A DNA stretch of 64,000 nt, taken from NCBI GenBank assembly GCA_019359765.1, contig JAHHGU010000019.1, positions 21,998 to 85,997 on the forward strand, read 5' to 3'. Numbering within the stretch: the stretch's first letter is position 1; every line of letters begins with the position of its first letter. The position numbers were made by a program, and so were the translations under genes. This DNA comes from Aphanothece sp. CMT-3BRIN-NPC111. Its GTDB lineage: Bacteria > Cyanobacteriota > Cyanobacteriia > Cyanobacteriales > JAHHGU01. The notes beneath the pieces are model-generated. The model did not search any database, was not told the DNA's origin, and saw nothing but the letters and a program-made list of their open reading frames with translations. Below, piece by piece: positions 37,926 to 45,856 of the stretch.

Positions 37926-38345
37926 GCGACACCTTCTTCAGATTTCTACCTTCTTAAAGTACCCTGTATACCAGGCAGCGTAACAGTCTTGCTGTCTTGG
38001 TTTAAAGCAATATAAACCTCGCTGCCACGCAAAATTTGAAGAAATTACAGATTCAATTTTCCCTAACGAGGAAGGCATGCGATACGTTACTCAACAACAC
38101 GCTGTAAGCGATGGTTGTTGGCTGTGCGTCCCGCAGGGAAGACCCGCCTTCGGTGATAGCGCTATCGCGCCGCCTGACGGCGATCGCATTAAGTTATAGC
38201 AATCTCAAAAATAAGATATTTGATGGTTGGCAATGACCGATCGCACCCAAATATAGGCAATTCTGAGGGTGATGTGATTGTAGGATCAACCTAATGGAAC
38301 ACGCATCCCCATAGGGGCGCAGTTAGTTAAGAGGTATCTGACATT
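37926..38345. other. Divergent intergenic region with palindromic element
   Basis: 420 bp between the MshEN-like gene and the transketolase-like gene, holding both promoters. The main structure is the second copy of the dispersed palindrome at 38126-38192. No gene seen. Confidence 0.6.
38126..38192. repeat. Dispersed GC-rich palindromic element, copy 2
   Basis: Begins GCGTCCCGCAGGGAAGACCC and ends in GGCGATCGCATTA, as in the copy at 21411-21490. An inner perfect palindrome GATAGCGCTATC replaces part of the hairpin seen in copy 1, as if the inner stem had drifted with compensatory changes. Confidence 0.8.
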
Positions 38346-40541
38346 ATGACCACCGCCACACAAGCCCCAGCTTTTTGTGAAGGGATTCAATATTTTGGCG
38401 CGGCGCTACCGGGTTTTGAAACTTACGGTAAACCTGTAATTTCAGATGGCAGTAAAGCGATCGCAGAACCCACAGATGCAGCTGCCGTTTTTCAAACCTT
38501 ACTGGCGGCAGATGCCCTGCGCTACCTAACGTTGCAAGTCACAGCCAGTAAAGCTTCTGGACATCCAGGCGGTTTTGCCAGCCAAGCAGAAGCTTATGCG
38601 GCTTTGGTGATGCTGGGTCACAAGAATATCCTCACAGAGGTAGGGCACCATGCCCCCGGATTCTACAGCGCGATGTTTCTAGATCGGTCGCTGGAGGATA
38701 TGGGGATTTATAACGTGCAACAGTTGCGCGATCGCTACCGGGAAAAACACGGACTATTGGGGCACCTCTCCGGCTACATCCCCGGCATTCTCGCACCCGC
38801 AGGTCCTTTGGGACAAGGGCAACACTTTGCCATGGCAGCTGCCCTCATTCACCGTGATAAACTTTTTCCTTTCACTGTGGGTGATGGCGGCTTAGGCGAA
38901 CCCTATATTATGAGCAGTATGGCTCACTTCCACACTGCGTATCCTGATGTTACGAACTTCTTGCCAGTGCTGGTTTGGAACGGATACAGCCAGGAACACC
39001 ATAGCATGGTCTCCACTAAGTTCAACGAGCAAATGATCGCCTATTGGGAAGGCAACGGGTTTGAAGAAATCGTGCTGGTGGATGCCAAAGACTTTGACGA
39101 TCAAAATCAGCCGGGGGCTTATGTTGATAGCACTGCTTTCTCCTTCGAGAAGCGGCTGGAATTCACTAAAGCTGTTCTTGTCGCAGCTGACAAAGCTGCC
39201 AAGTCTGCCCTACACGGTATCCGCACCGTGTTTATTATCAAACAGCTTAAGGGTGCAGGGGTTCATGCAAAAGGTGCAAAATCTCACAACCTTTATCCCA
39301 AAGACACTTTAAATAGTCAGCACATCTCTGACGCGCTGAAAAAACGTGCGCTCACACCGGAAGCCTGGGAACTGGTACGCACCAATTGCGAACGGGCGGG
39401 TGGGGGTCCTGCGGCTAAAACAGCGGTGACCGAATTTGAGTTACCGTTGCCAGAATTGGGGGAATTGCCTTTAGAAGAATATTCTGTGGGGGGCGAAGCC
39501 AAAGTTTCAACTACGGCGATGGGGCGAATAGTTGGGAAGGTGGGGGAGCGCGATCGCAACTTCATCGTCACTAACGCTGATGGCAACGAAGCCTCCGGAA
39601 TTGCCAATATTAACCAAGCTCTGAAAATCATCCACCCTACGGCAGATGAGCTTTACAATCAAGCCCCCTCTGGGCAGGTTTATGAACCGTTGAGTGAAGA
39701 TGCTTGTGCAGGTTTGGCTGCTGGCTTGTGTCTCATGGGCGCACGTACCCTGTGGTGTTCCTACGAATCCTTTGCTATTAACGGTTTACCAATTTGGCAG
39801 ACAGTGACGCAAGCAATGGCAGAATTGCGGCGTCCCACTCCTTCCACAATCACGCTATATACTGCTGGGGCATTAGAACAAGGACGCAACGGCTGGACTC
39901 ACCAGCGTCCGGAAGTCGAAGCTTACTTTGCAGCGATGATGCGGAATGGCAACGTGTTCCCCCTATTCCCACCCGATGCTAATAGCATCCAAGTTTGCTA
40001 TGACTGGGCGTTAAGTAGCAAGAATAAGGGCGTTGTGATTACTGCCAGTAAATCACCATTGCCAATTCGCACCACTTTTGAACAAGCCCGTCAAGCTTTG
40101 CAAGATGGTGCAGTAGTGCTGCATGAAATCCCCGGCGATAAGACAGTTGTATTTGCCGTCGTAGGGGATATGACGCTGATGCCTGTGTTTGAAGCTGCTG
40201 CCTACCTAGAGACTGAAGGAATTGGGGCGCGGATTGTCTCTGTTGTTAATCCCCGCCGCTTGTATCGTCCCCATGATGTTGCTTGGGATACCTGCTCTCA
40301 ACCGGATGGAGACTTTTTAGATGATGCCAAGTTTGCGGCGTTATTTGATGGCGATGCGCTGGTTGGTGTCACGGGTGGTGCGAGTGGAATGCTGGAACCC
40401 ATCATGCTGCGGAGTAACTGCAAACGGGATACCTTCGCCTGGAAGCGTGGAGAAACTACAGCCAGTGCTGGTGAATTGATGGCGTTTAATGGTTTAACAG
40501 CTGAAGCGTTGACGAAACGTGCGATCGAGTTAGTGCATTAA
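38346..40541 (+). CDS. Transketolase-like thiamine diphosphate enzyme (divergent paralogue)
   Basis: 731 residues, longer than the usual 660-670 of housekeeping transketolase. TPP-binding elements are present: SGHPGG (71-76), GPLGQG (153-158) and the GDG motif (GDGGLGEP, 179-186) with N212 in LVWNGYS. The pyrimidine-binding middle domain runs from about 380 (KVSTTAMGRIVGKVG) and a C-terminal transketolase domain follows. Sequence drift from canonical tkt and resemblance to phosphoketolase in the GDG region leave the substrate open. Its relatives in cyanobacteria are usually annotated simply as transketolase. ATG at 38346; transcribed alone. Confidence 0.82.
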   Translation: MTTATQAPAFCEGIQYFGAALPGFETYGKPVISDGSKAIAEPTDAAAVFQTLLAADALRYLTLQVTASKASGHPGGFASQAEAYAALVMLGHKNILTEVGHHAPGFYSAMFLDRSLEDMGIYNVQQLRDRYREKHGLLGHLSGYIPGILAPAGPLGQGQHFAMAAALIHRDKLFPFTVGDGGLGEPYIMSSMAHFHTAYPDVTNFLPVLVWNGYSQEHHSMVSTKFNEQMIAYWEGNGFEEIVLVDAKDFDDQNQPGAYVDSTAFSFEKRLEFTKAVLVAADKAAKSALHGIRTVFIIKQLKGAGVHAKGAKSHNLYPKDTLNSQHISDALKKRALTPEAWELVRTNCERAGGGPAAKTAVTEFELPLPELGELPLEEYSVGGEAKVSTTAMGRIVGKVGERDRNFIVTNADGNEASGIANINQALKIIHPTADELYNQAPSGQVYEPLSEDACAGLAAGLCLMGARTLWCSYESFAINGLPIWQTVTQAMAELRRPTPSTITLYTAGALEQGRNGWTHQRPEVEAYFAAMMRNGNVFPLFPPDANSIQVCYDWALSSKNKGVVITASKSPLPIRTTFEQARQALQDGAVVLHEIPGDKTVVFAVVGDMTLMPVFEAAAYLETEGIGARIVSVVNPRRLYRPHDVAWDTCSQPDGDFLDDAKFAALFDGDALVGVTGGASGMLEPIMLRSNCKRDTFAWKRGETTASAGELMAFNGLTAEALTKRAIELVH

Positions 40542-40755
40542 GCTAGATGTGACGCCCCTGCCTGGGTTACAACGGGTAGGGGCTAACTAAAAAGAGTGGC
40601 TGAGCAATGGACGACTACGTCTACCATTAAAGTCTATACATTTTGCTTAATTGTGCCTCTATCTAGACTCAGTAGTCCGGGGGATAGATAACTGCCAACT
40701 TTACCCAAGTAGTCATTAAAAAATTACGATATCTTAGTGAAATACGGAGATAAGG

Positions 40756-41376
40756 ATGGTCACCCAGCCATATTTTTTACAACTTAATTTATTTGGTATT
40801 GACCAAACAAAAGAACCCGTCCCCCTCGTGACGGGACTACAGTATATTTCTAATTTCATTTCCCCTGATGAGCAGCAGAAACTCTTGCAGGAGGTCGATG
40901 CTCAACCTTGGAGCCAAGAGTTAAAGCGAAGAGTCCAACATTACGGTTATCGATACGATTACAAATCTCGCTCTGTCGCTCCATCAATGTACCTGGGAGC
41001 ATTACCAGATTGGGCTGGCGAAATCGTTAAGAGAATTACCCTTGAAAATTGCCTTAATATTCTTCCCGACCAAGTTATTGTCAATGAATACCAACCCGGA
41101 CAGGGAATTAGCCAACACATTGACTGCGAATCCTGCTTTACCGATACAATTATTTCCCTAAGTTTAGGATCTTCCTGCATAATGGACTTTAGCCAAAAAT
41201 TAAAGAAAGAAAAAAAATCTCTATTTCTAGAACCAGGAAGTTTACTCGTTTTAAAAGACGCTGCAAGATATGAATGGCAGCACGGGATTCCACAGCGAAA
41301 AACTGATTTATGGCAAGGTAACAAAATTCCCAGAGAAAGACGGGTTTCCCTCACGTTTAGAAAAGTTATCCTCTAG
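40756..41376 (+). CDS. AlkB-like 2-oxoglutarate/Fe(II) dioxygenase (DNA or RNA demethylase)
   Basis: 206-residue single-domain dioxygenase. The iron site is H121-x-D123 (SQHIDCE) and H176 (WQHGIP), and the 2-oxoglutarate-binding arginines lie in RRVSLTFR (195-202). The nucleotide recognition lid region includes HYGYRYDYKSRSVAP, as in the AlkB/ALKBH8-type family. It probably removes methyl groups from alkylated bases by oxidative demethylation; RNA or protein substrates cannot be excluded. ATG at 40756 (MVTQPYF). Same-frame open reading continues past its TAG stop for 64 codons. Confidence 0.88.
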   Translation: MVTQPYFLQLNLFGIDQTKEPVPLVTGLQYISNFISPDEQQKLLQEVDAQPWSQELKRRVQHYGYRYDYKSRSVAPSMYLGALPDWAGEIVKRITLENCLNILPDQVIVNEYQPGQGISQHIDCESCFTDTIISLSLGSSCIMDFSQKLKKEKKSLFLEPGSLLVLKDAARYEWQHGIPQRKTDLWQGNKIPRERRVSLTFRKVIL

Positions 41377-41568
41377 GGCGATCGCGCCACAGCTTCTTCG
41401 TTGGTTCGCTGGCACGATCGCATCCCAGGCATTCCCGAAAATATCCACTACGGCTTAGCTACCCAATATCCAGAAGAAATCGCCTGCTACGCCGCTTTCA
41501 TCGCAGGCTTTAATCGTACTGAAGCCTTATCTAGACTGCGTAAACAGACGCATCGGGCGTTTAATTAA
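41377..41568 (+). pseudogene. Unidentified open frame continuing after alkB stop
   Basis: Directly after the alkB TAG, in the same frame, 63 codons run to a TAA at 41566-41568, one base before the convergent cofH end. The translation (RWHDRIPGIPENIHYGLATQ, then AFIAGFNRTEALSRLRKQT) looks like protein rather than chance and codon use is normal, but I cannot name a family. A TTG at 41401 could serve as start. Probably the tail of a lost gene. Confidence 0.35.
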
Positions 41569-42735
41569 TCATCTTATACCCACGACTTCAGCTGTTGGCA
41601 GATAGCGGTACAGTGTATCTCTTTGTTGGTAAGGACGCCCCAGAGAAGCGATCGCATCCTGCAATGTTTCAACTTCCATGCAGGTGCCGCCCTGCGCCCC
41701 AGCCATCGTGGTAATATGCTCCTCCATCAATGTGCCGCCGATATCATTGCAACCCCATGTAAGAGCTTCCGTAGCACCAGCAAGACCCAACTTGACCCAA
41801 CTCGGTTGATGGTTAGGAATCCAACGCCCCAAAAAGATGCGAGCAACAGCTGTCAATAAGAGAGCGTCTTTGAGAATTGGTTGGTCTCTTCCCACACGGC
41901 GTTGCAAAGGTTTGGGTGCGTCTTGACCAACGAAGGGAAGTAGGATAAATTCCGATATCTTCGCTGGGTATTGTCGCTCAAGAGCGGTTTGTTGAAGCGA
42001 TCGCAATTTCTGCAAATGCTGCATCTGTTGTTCTGGCGTTTCAATATGACCAGATAGCATTGTGCTAGTCGTAGGCACACCCAGCTGATGAGTCGTTTCC
42101 ACAATCTCTAGCCAGGTTGCTGTGTCAATTTTCTCCGGACACAGGATGCGCCGCACCTCATCGTCTAAAACTTCCGCCGCCGTTCCAGGCATTGAGTCAA
42201 CACCAGCATCTCGCAAGGCGGCGATCACTTGAGCATAGCTGAGGTTATCTTCCCTGGCAATAAATTGCACTTCCTGGGGGGAGAAGGCGTGCAGGTGGAT
42301 ATGGGGAAATTGCTCTTTGATGCTTTTGACAATTCGCAGATAATATGCTAACGAAGCATTATTAAGTTTAGCTTGAAGATTCAGTCCTCCCTGCATACAA
42401 ATTTCAGTTGCACCCCGCCGCACCGCATCCTCAGCCTTCTCCAGGATTTGGGCAGTATTTAACCAAAAGGCACCGTCTTCACCCTCATCGCGGCGAAAAG
42501 CGCAGAAACTACAATGCTGTTCGCAGATATTGGTGAAATTAATATTGCGATTGATTATATAGGTGACAGTATCACCCGCTTGGCTTAGTCGCAGCTGGTC
42601 GGCTGTTTCGCGAATGGCGGCGATCGCCTCTGGGTCAGTTTGCTTTAATAGTACGACTCCCTCTTCTGGGGACAAGTCCTTACCAGCCAAGGCGTTGTTA
42701 AGAATGGCATCAACAGTTAGAGCAGATAGCAGCAT
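41569..42735 (-). CDS. cofH: FO synthase subunit 2, radical SAM (CofH)
   Basis: 388-residue radical SAM enzyme. The [4Fe-4S] motif C-X3-C-X2-C is at C71, C75 and C78 ([12 protein letters not shown]). The following GGLN and the [14 protein letters not shown] stretch are typical of CofH/MqnC relatives; the sequence matches CofH rather than MqnC. CofH adds the tyrosine-derived radical to the pyrimidine to start 8-hydroxy-5-deazaflavin (FO) synthesis, and CofG completes it. In cyanobacteria FO serves as antenna chromophore of some photolyases. No cofG is in the window. Confidence 0.9.
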   Translation of the reverse strand: MLLSALTVDAILNNALAGKDLSPEEGVVLLKQTDPEAIAAIRETADQLRLSQAGDTVTYIINRNINFTNICEQHCSFCAFRRDEGEDGAFWLNTAQILEKAEDAVRRGATEICMQGGLNLQAKLNNASLAYYLRIVKSIKEQFPHIHLHAFSPQEVQFIAREDNLSYAQVIAALRDAGVDSMPGTAAEVLDDEVRRILCPEKIDTATWLEIVETTHQLGVPTTSTMLSGHIETPEQQMQHLQKLRSLQQTALERQYPAKISEFILLPFVGQDAPKPLQRRVGRDQPILKDALLLTAVARIFLGRWIPNHQPSWVKLGLAGATEALTWGCNDIGGTLMEEHITTMAGAQGGTCMEVETLQDAIASLGRPYQQRDTLYRYLPTAEVVGIR

Positions 42736-42819
42736 TTTAAAAAATTATCAATTGTTGCAAAGTATAAACTCTAAATTACAAGCTCTAACATCTGCTAATA
42801 GAAGCAAATCATCCCTGCT

Positions 42820-43533
42820 CTAATCAACCCTCTCACTATCAGCGCGATCGCTCTGTCTTTGTCGCTGCATTTCCTCTAAAGCTTTTTTAGGCAAGGTGCG
42901 GCGACGACGATACCAGGTAGCACCGCCAACCAACATTCCCGTCAACCCCAACGCCCCCAGTAGGGGCAAAACATCACCAGTTTTCAGCGCCTGCAAACCA
43001 GAACTGCCCATTAGCACAAAGGGCAATATCCCCGGAATTGTGCCCAGCATAGTACCCAAAAGATAGTCTTGAAAGCGAATTGATGTCAATCCAGCCGCAA
43101 AATTCACCAAACCATAGGGAATAATCGGTAGCAGACGGATAGCAAACATATAGAACAAGCCGCCTTGACGCACCTCAGCATCCATTGCCTGCCAGCGCCC
43201 AGCAAACTTTCTGGCTACAAAATCTCGTCCAACCGTGCGCGTAAAAGTAAAAGCGACAACGGCAGCAATTACTGCGGCAATACTTGTCCAAAGCGTACCT
43301 AGCCAGGGGCCAAAAATAGCACCGCCAGCCAGATTCAGTGGCGTTGAGGGCAACACTAACACCGTTGCCAAAGTATAGAGGACGATATAAATTACTGGTG
43401 CCCAGATGCCCTCATGCTTTAGCCACACTCGCAGCTGGTTTGGATCTATGCCGCCCAGCAGGTAAACGGCCATACCGCTTGCAACTATGCATACCAAGGT
43501 AATTAAGAAAATGCTACTTTTAAAGTTCAACAC
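42820..43533 (-). CDS. TVP38/TMEM64 (DedA-related) membrane protein
   Basis: 237 residues with about five to six membrane segments and a conserved re-entrant region (VLVLPSTPLNLAGGAIFGPWLG, here split at the PSTP turn). C-terminal tail is arginine/glutamate-rich and cytosolic. Eukaryotic relatives are lipid scramblases and the bacterial group is thought to move phospholipids or undecaprenyl phosphate; the substrate here is unknown. Same strand as cofH, 84 bp upstream of it. Confidence 0.9.
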   Translation of the reverse strand: MLNFKSSIFLITLVCIVASGMAVYLLGGIDPNQLRVWLKHEGIWAPVIYIVLYTLATVLVLPSTPLNLAGGAIFGPWLGTLWTSIAAVIAAVVAFTFTRTVGRDFVARKFAGRWQAMDAEVRQGGLFYMFAIRLLPIIPYGLVNFAAGLTSIRFQDYLLGTMLGTIPGILPFVLMGSSGLQALKTGDVLPLLGALGLTGMLVGGATWYRRRRTLPKKALEEMQRQRQSDRADSERVD

Positions 43534-43619
43534 AAGATAAAACTCCAGTACCCCTAAGCCAAACTATTAGGCAGGCTAAAGTACTCTCCTCAAAAAAGAA
43601 GACGAACCCAGATCTAATT

Positions 43620-43802
43620 AAGTATCAGCTAATCGGACTTTCTTTTGCCAGTACATTTATTCAATTGATCTACTATCTAGTCATTCATAAAAAATATGTA
43701 GGTAAGCTAGTGGCGATCGCAGCGGTGACTATCTGGAACTTTTGGGTCAATCTGAAGCTCAGTTGGCGAGGAATTGGCACAACAAAAAATTGTGAGTTAT
43801 GA
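43620..43802 (+). pseudogene. GtrA-like C-terminal membrane remnant
   Basis: An open frame with no ATG, GTG or TTG before 43665 encodes two hydrophobic segments and the tail TIWNFWVNLKLSWRG, which I recognise as the end of a GtrA family (flippase-like) membrane protein. It ends in a TGA that overlaps the ATG of the GT39 gene by 4 bp (ATGA), the classic coupling of adjacent genes in an operon. The 5' part is missing, presumably deleted up to the TVP38 gene. Confidence 0.45.
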
Positions 43803-45577
43803 ATTTAAAACTTAAAACTTCAAGCTCAACACTCAAAACTTTATTGCTACTTCTGCTATGGATAGCGATTGGTGCTGGCTTACGCTTCACCCAGCTTACG
43901 GGCAAATCCCCTTGGACAGATGAGTTTGCCACGATGGTGTTTAGCCTGGGTAATAGTTTTGAATCAGCGCCGCAAGATAAAGCGATCGCCCTAGATGTCT
44001 TGATGCAGCCGCTACAACCTAACCCAGCAGCAGGTATTCAAGATGTAATTGATCGCTTACTAAGTGAGGATCACCATCCCCCACTCTACTTTGTGCTGAC
44101 TCACCTGTGGATGCAAATGTTTCCTTCAGAAGGGGGATTAATCTCATTGTGGGGAGCGCGATCGCTCCCGGCACTGTTTGGCGTGGCTTCCATTCCCGCT
44201 GCCTACGCACTCTCCAGGGTTGCCTTTGGTTCGCGGTTGGTGGGCCAACTAACTGCGGCGATGATGGCGGTTTCCCCCTACGGTATCTATATAGCCCAAG
44301 AAGCACGTCATTATTCCCTAGCTATTTTGTGGGTTATTGCTTCCCTCACCTGCCTAGTGGTAGCGGCAAAGACTCTCCAACATGGGCAGCCCTTGTCTAT
44401 ACGGTTAGGACTTAGCTGGGTAGTCATTAATACATTAGGTATTGCTACTCATTACTTTTTTACCCTCACCCTTTGTGCTGAGGCAATTGTTTTGATAGCT
44501 TTTGCTTGGCGTCAAATCATTGCCAAGCCATCAGCAGCCAAAGCCCAACTAAGTCTTAATCCTCACTCTCTTTGGTGGCGAATCTACGCAGTTGCAGCAG
44601 GTACGGCAGCGGGTGGATTAGTTTGGTTGCTGGTATGGCAGCACAGTTACAACAGTCAGATGACAGATTGGATTAAAAGCAGCGATCGCAGCCTTTTGGA
44701 ATGGCTCAACCCAGTGTTTCAAAGCCTTGGCACCTGGATCGCGATGATATACCTGCTGCCAGTAGAGGCGTCGGCACTACCAGTAGTAATTGCCTCTGGC
44801 GGCGTCATGCTAATCTTCTTGATCTGGGCGGCACCTATCCTTTATCGCGGTCTCAAAATCCAGTGGCAGCAGCCGTCAACCCGTTTGGCAGCAGGTGTCT
44901 TGGGCGGCTTCCTCTTAGGAGCGATCGCCATATTTTTCGCCCTTAGCTACGGTTTAGGAATTGATATAACGCGAGGTGCTCGCTATAACTTTGTCTACTT
45001 TCCCGCTGTAATCGCGCTAGTGGGAGCTAGTCTGGCTGTTTGTTGGCAGGCCGCTGAAGTCAAAAGTCCAGGCTTACGGAAAAACTTGTTTAGAACCAGT
45101 GGTAAAAAAGCAGTGGCGCTAATTTTGCTGATGGGGCTATTGAGTGGGCTAACTGTAGTTAGCAATCTCGGCTATCGCAAATACTACCGACCTGACCTGC
45201 TAGTGCCAATAATACAAGAAGTGTCGTCGGTGCCAGTACTAATTGCCACAACGCATAATACCTTAGTACAGACAGGGGAAATGATGGGAATAGGTTGGGA
45301 ATTTAAAGGTCAGACGCAGGTAAATCCCCAGTTTCTCCTAGCTCATCAAGATCAGCAGCGGTGTGAGGGTAGAGGATGCCGTGCTTCTAGTATTCTTCAA
45401 CAGGCACTAACCGAACTGCCACGACCCTTAGATTTATGGCTGGTAAATTTTTACGCACCAGTTGAGTTAGAAGCACAAAAGTGTTTGGCTGACACCCGCT
45501 CTTTTGCGCCTATATATGGATATGATTACAAGCCTTATCACTGTCTTGCAGAAGAAAAAGCAAATCATAGCAATTAG
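43799..45577 (+). CDS. Membrane glycosyltransferase, GT39/ArnT-like family
   Basis: 592 residues with around 11-13 membrane helices. The first loop after TM1 carries the catalytic acidic pair in GKSPWTDEFAT, followed by DHHPPLYFVLTHLW, the usual pattern of GT-C fold polyprenyl-phosphate-sugar transferases. A C-terminal soluble region (residues 470-590) has several cysteines. It probably transfers a sugar from a lipid carrier to an envelope acceptor. The start overlaps a GtrA remnant, which suggests that the ancestral operon made and flipped a polyprenyl-linked sugar. Confidence 0.85.
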   Translation: MNLKLKTSSSTLKTLLLLLLWIAIGAGLRFTQLTGKSPWTDEFATMVFSLGNSFESAPQDKAIALDVLMQPLQPNPAAGIQDVIDRLLSEDHHPPLYFVLTHLWMQMFPSEGGLISLWGARSLPALFGVASIPAAYALSRVAFGSRLVGQLTAAMMAVSPYGIYIAQEARHYSLAILWVIASLTCLVVAAKTLQHGQPLSIRLGLSWVVINTLGIATHYFFTLTLCAEAIVLIAFAWRQIIAKPSAAKAQLSLNPHSLWWRIYAVAAGTAAGGLVWLLVWQHSYNSQMTDWIKSSDRSLLEWLNPVFQSLGTWIAMIYLLPVEASALPVVIASGGVMLIFLIWAAPILYRGLKIQWQQPSTRLAAGVLGGFLLGAIAIFFALSYGLGIDITRGARYNFVYFPAVIALVGASLAVCWQAAEVKSPGLRKNLFRTSGKKAVALILLMGLLSGLTVVSNLGYRKYYRPDLLVPIIQEVSSVPVLIATTHNTLVQTGEMMGIGWEFKGQTQVNPQFLLAHQDQQRCEGRGCRASSILQQALTELPRPLDLWLVNFYAPVELEAQKCLADTRSFAPIYGYDYKPYHCLAEEKANHSN

Positions 45578-45631
45578 CAATTAGCTTTTAGCAATCCTTC
45601 AGGGAAGAGCAGCAGTTGTGGGTGCATGGGG
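45571..45631. repeat. AGCTTTTAGCAATT repeat with dispersed 24-mer, copy 2
   Basis: Directly after the GT39 stop there are AGCAATTAGCAATTAGC units, then 24 bp (45608-45631) matching 13424-13447 with a single mismatch. The rest of the 280-bp spacer (45650-45856) holds pieces of the common TCTGCGTTTATCTGCG-type dispersed repeat. Confidence 0.65.
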
Positions 45632-45856
45632 CTATAGAGACGGATTTGGTATTAGTGTAACTTCATAGATAATTGGTATTACGCAACTGCTTTATCCTCT
45701 GCGTACCTTTGCGTTAACCTCTGCATCTTCTGCGTTTCAAAACCAAATTATACCTCTTGCAAAAGTCTATAAATCTTCTAAATAATCTGCGTTTATCCGC
45801 AGTTTATCTGCGTACTAAAAAACTTTTTTTTAAATATTTTTGCAATAAGTCTAATA

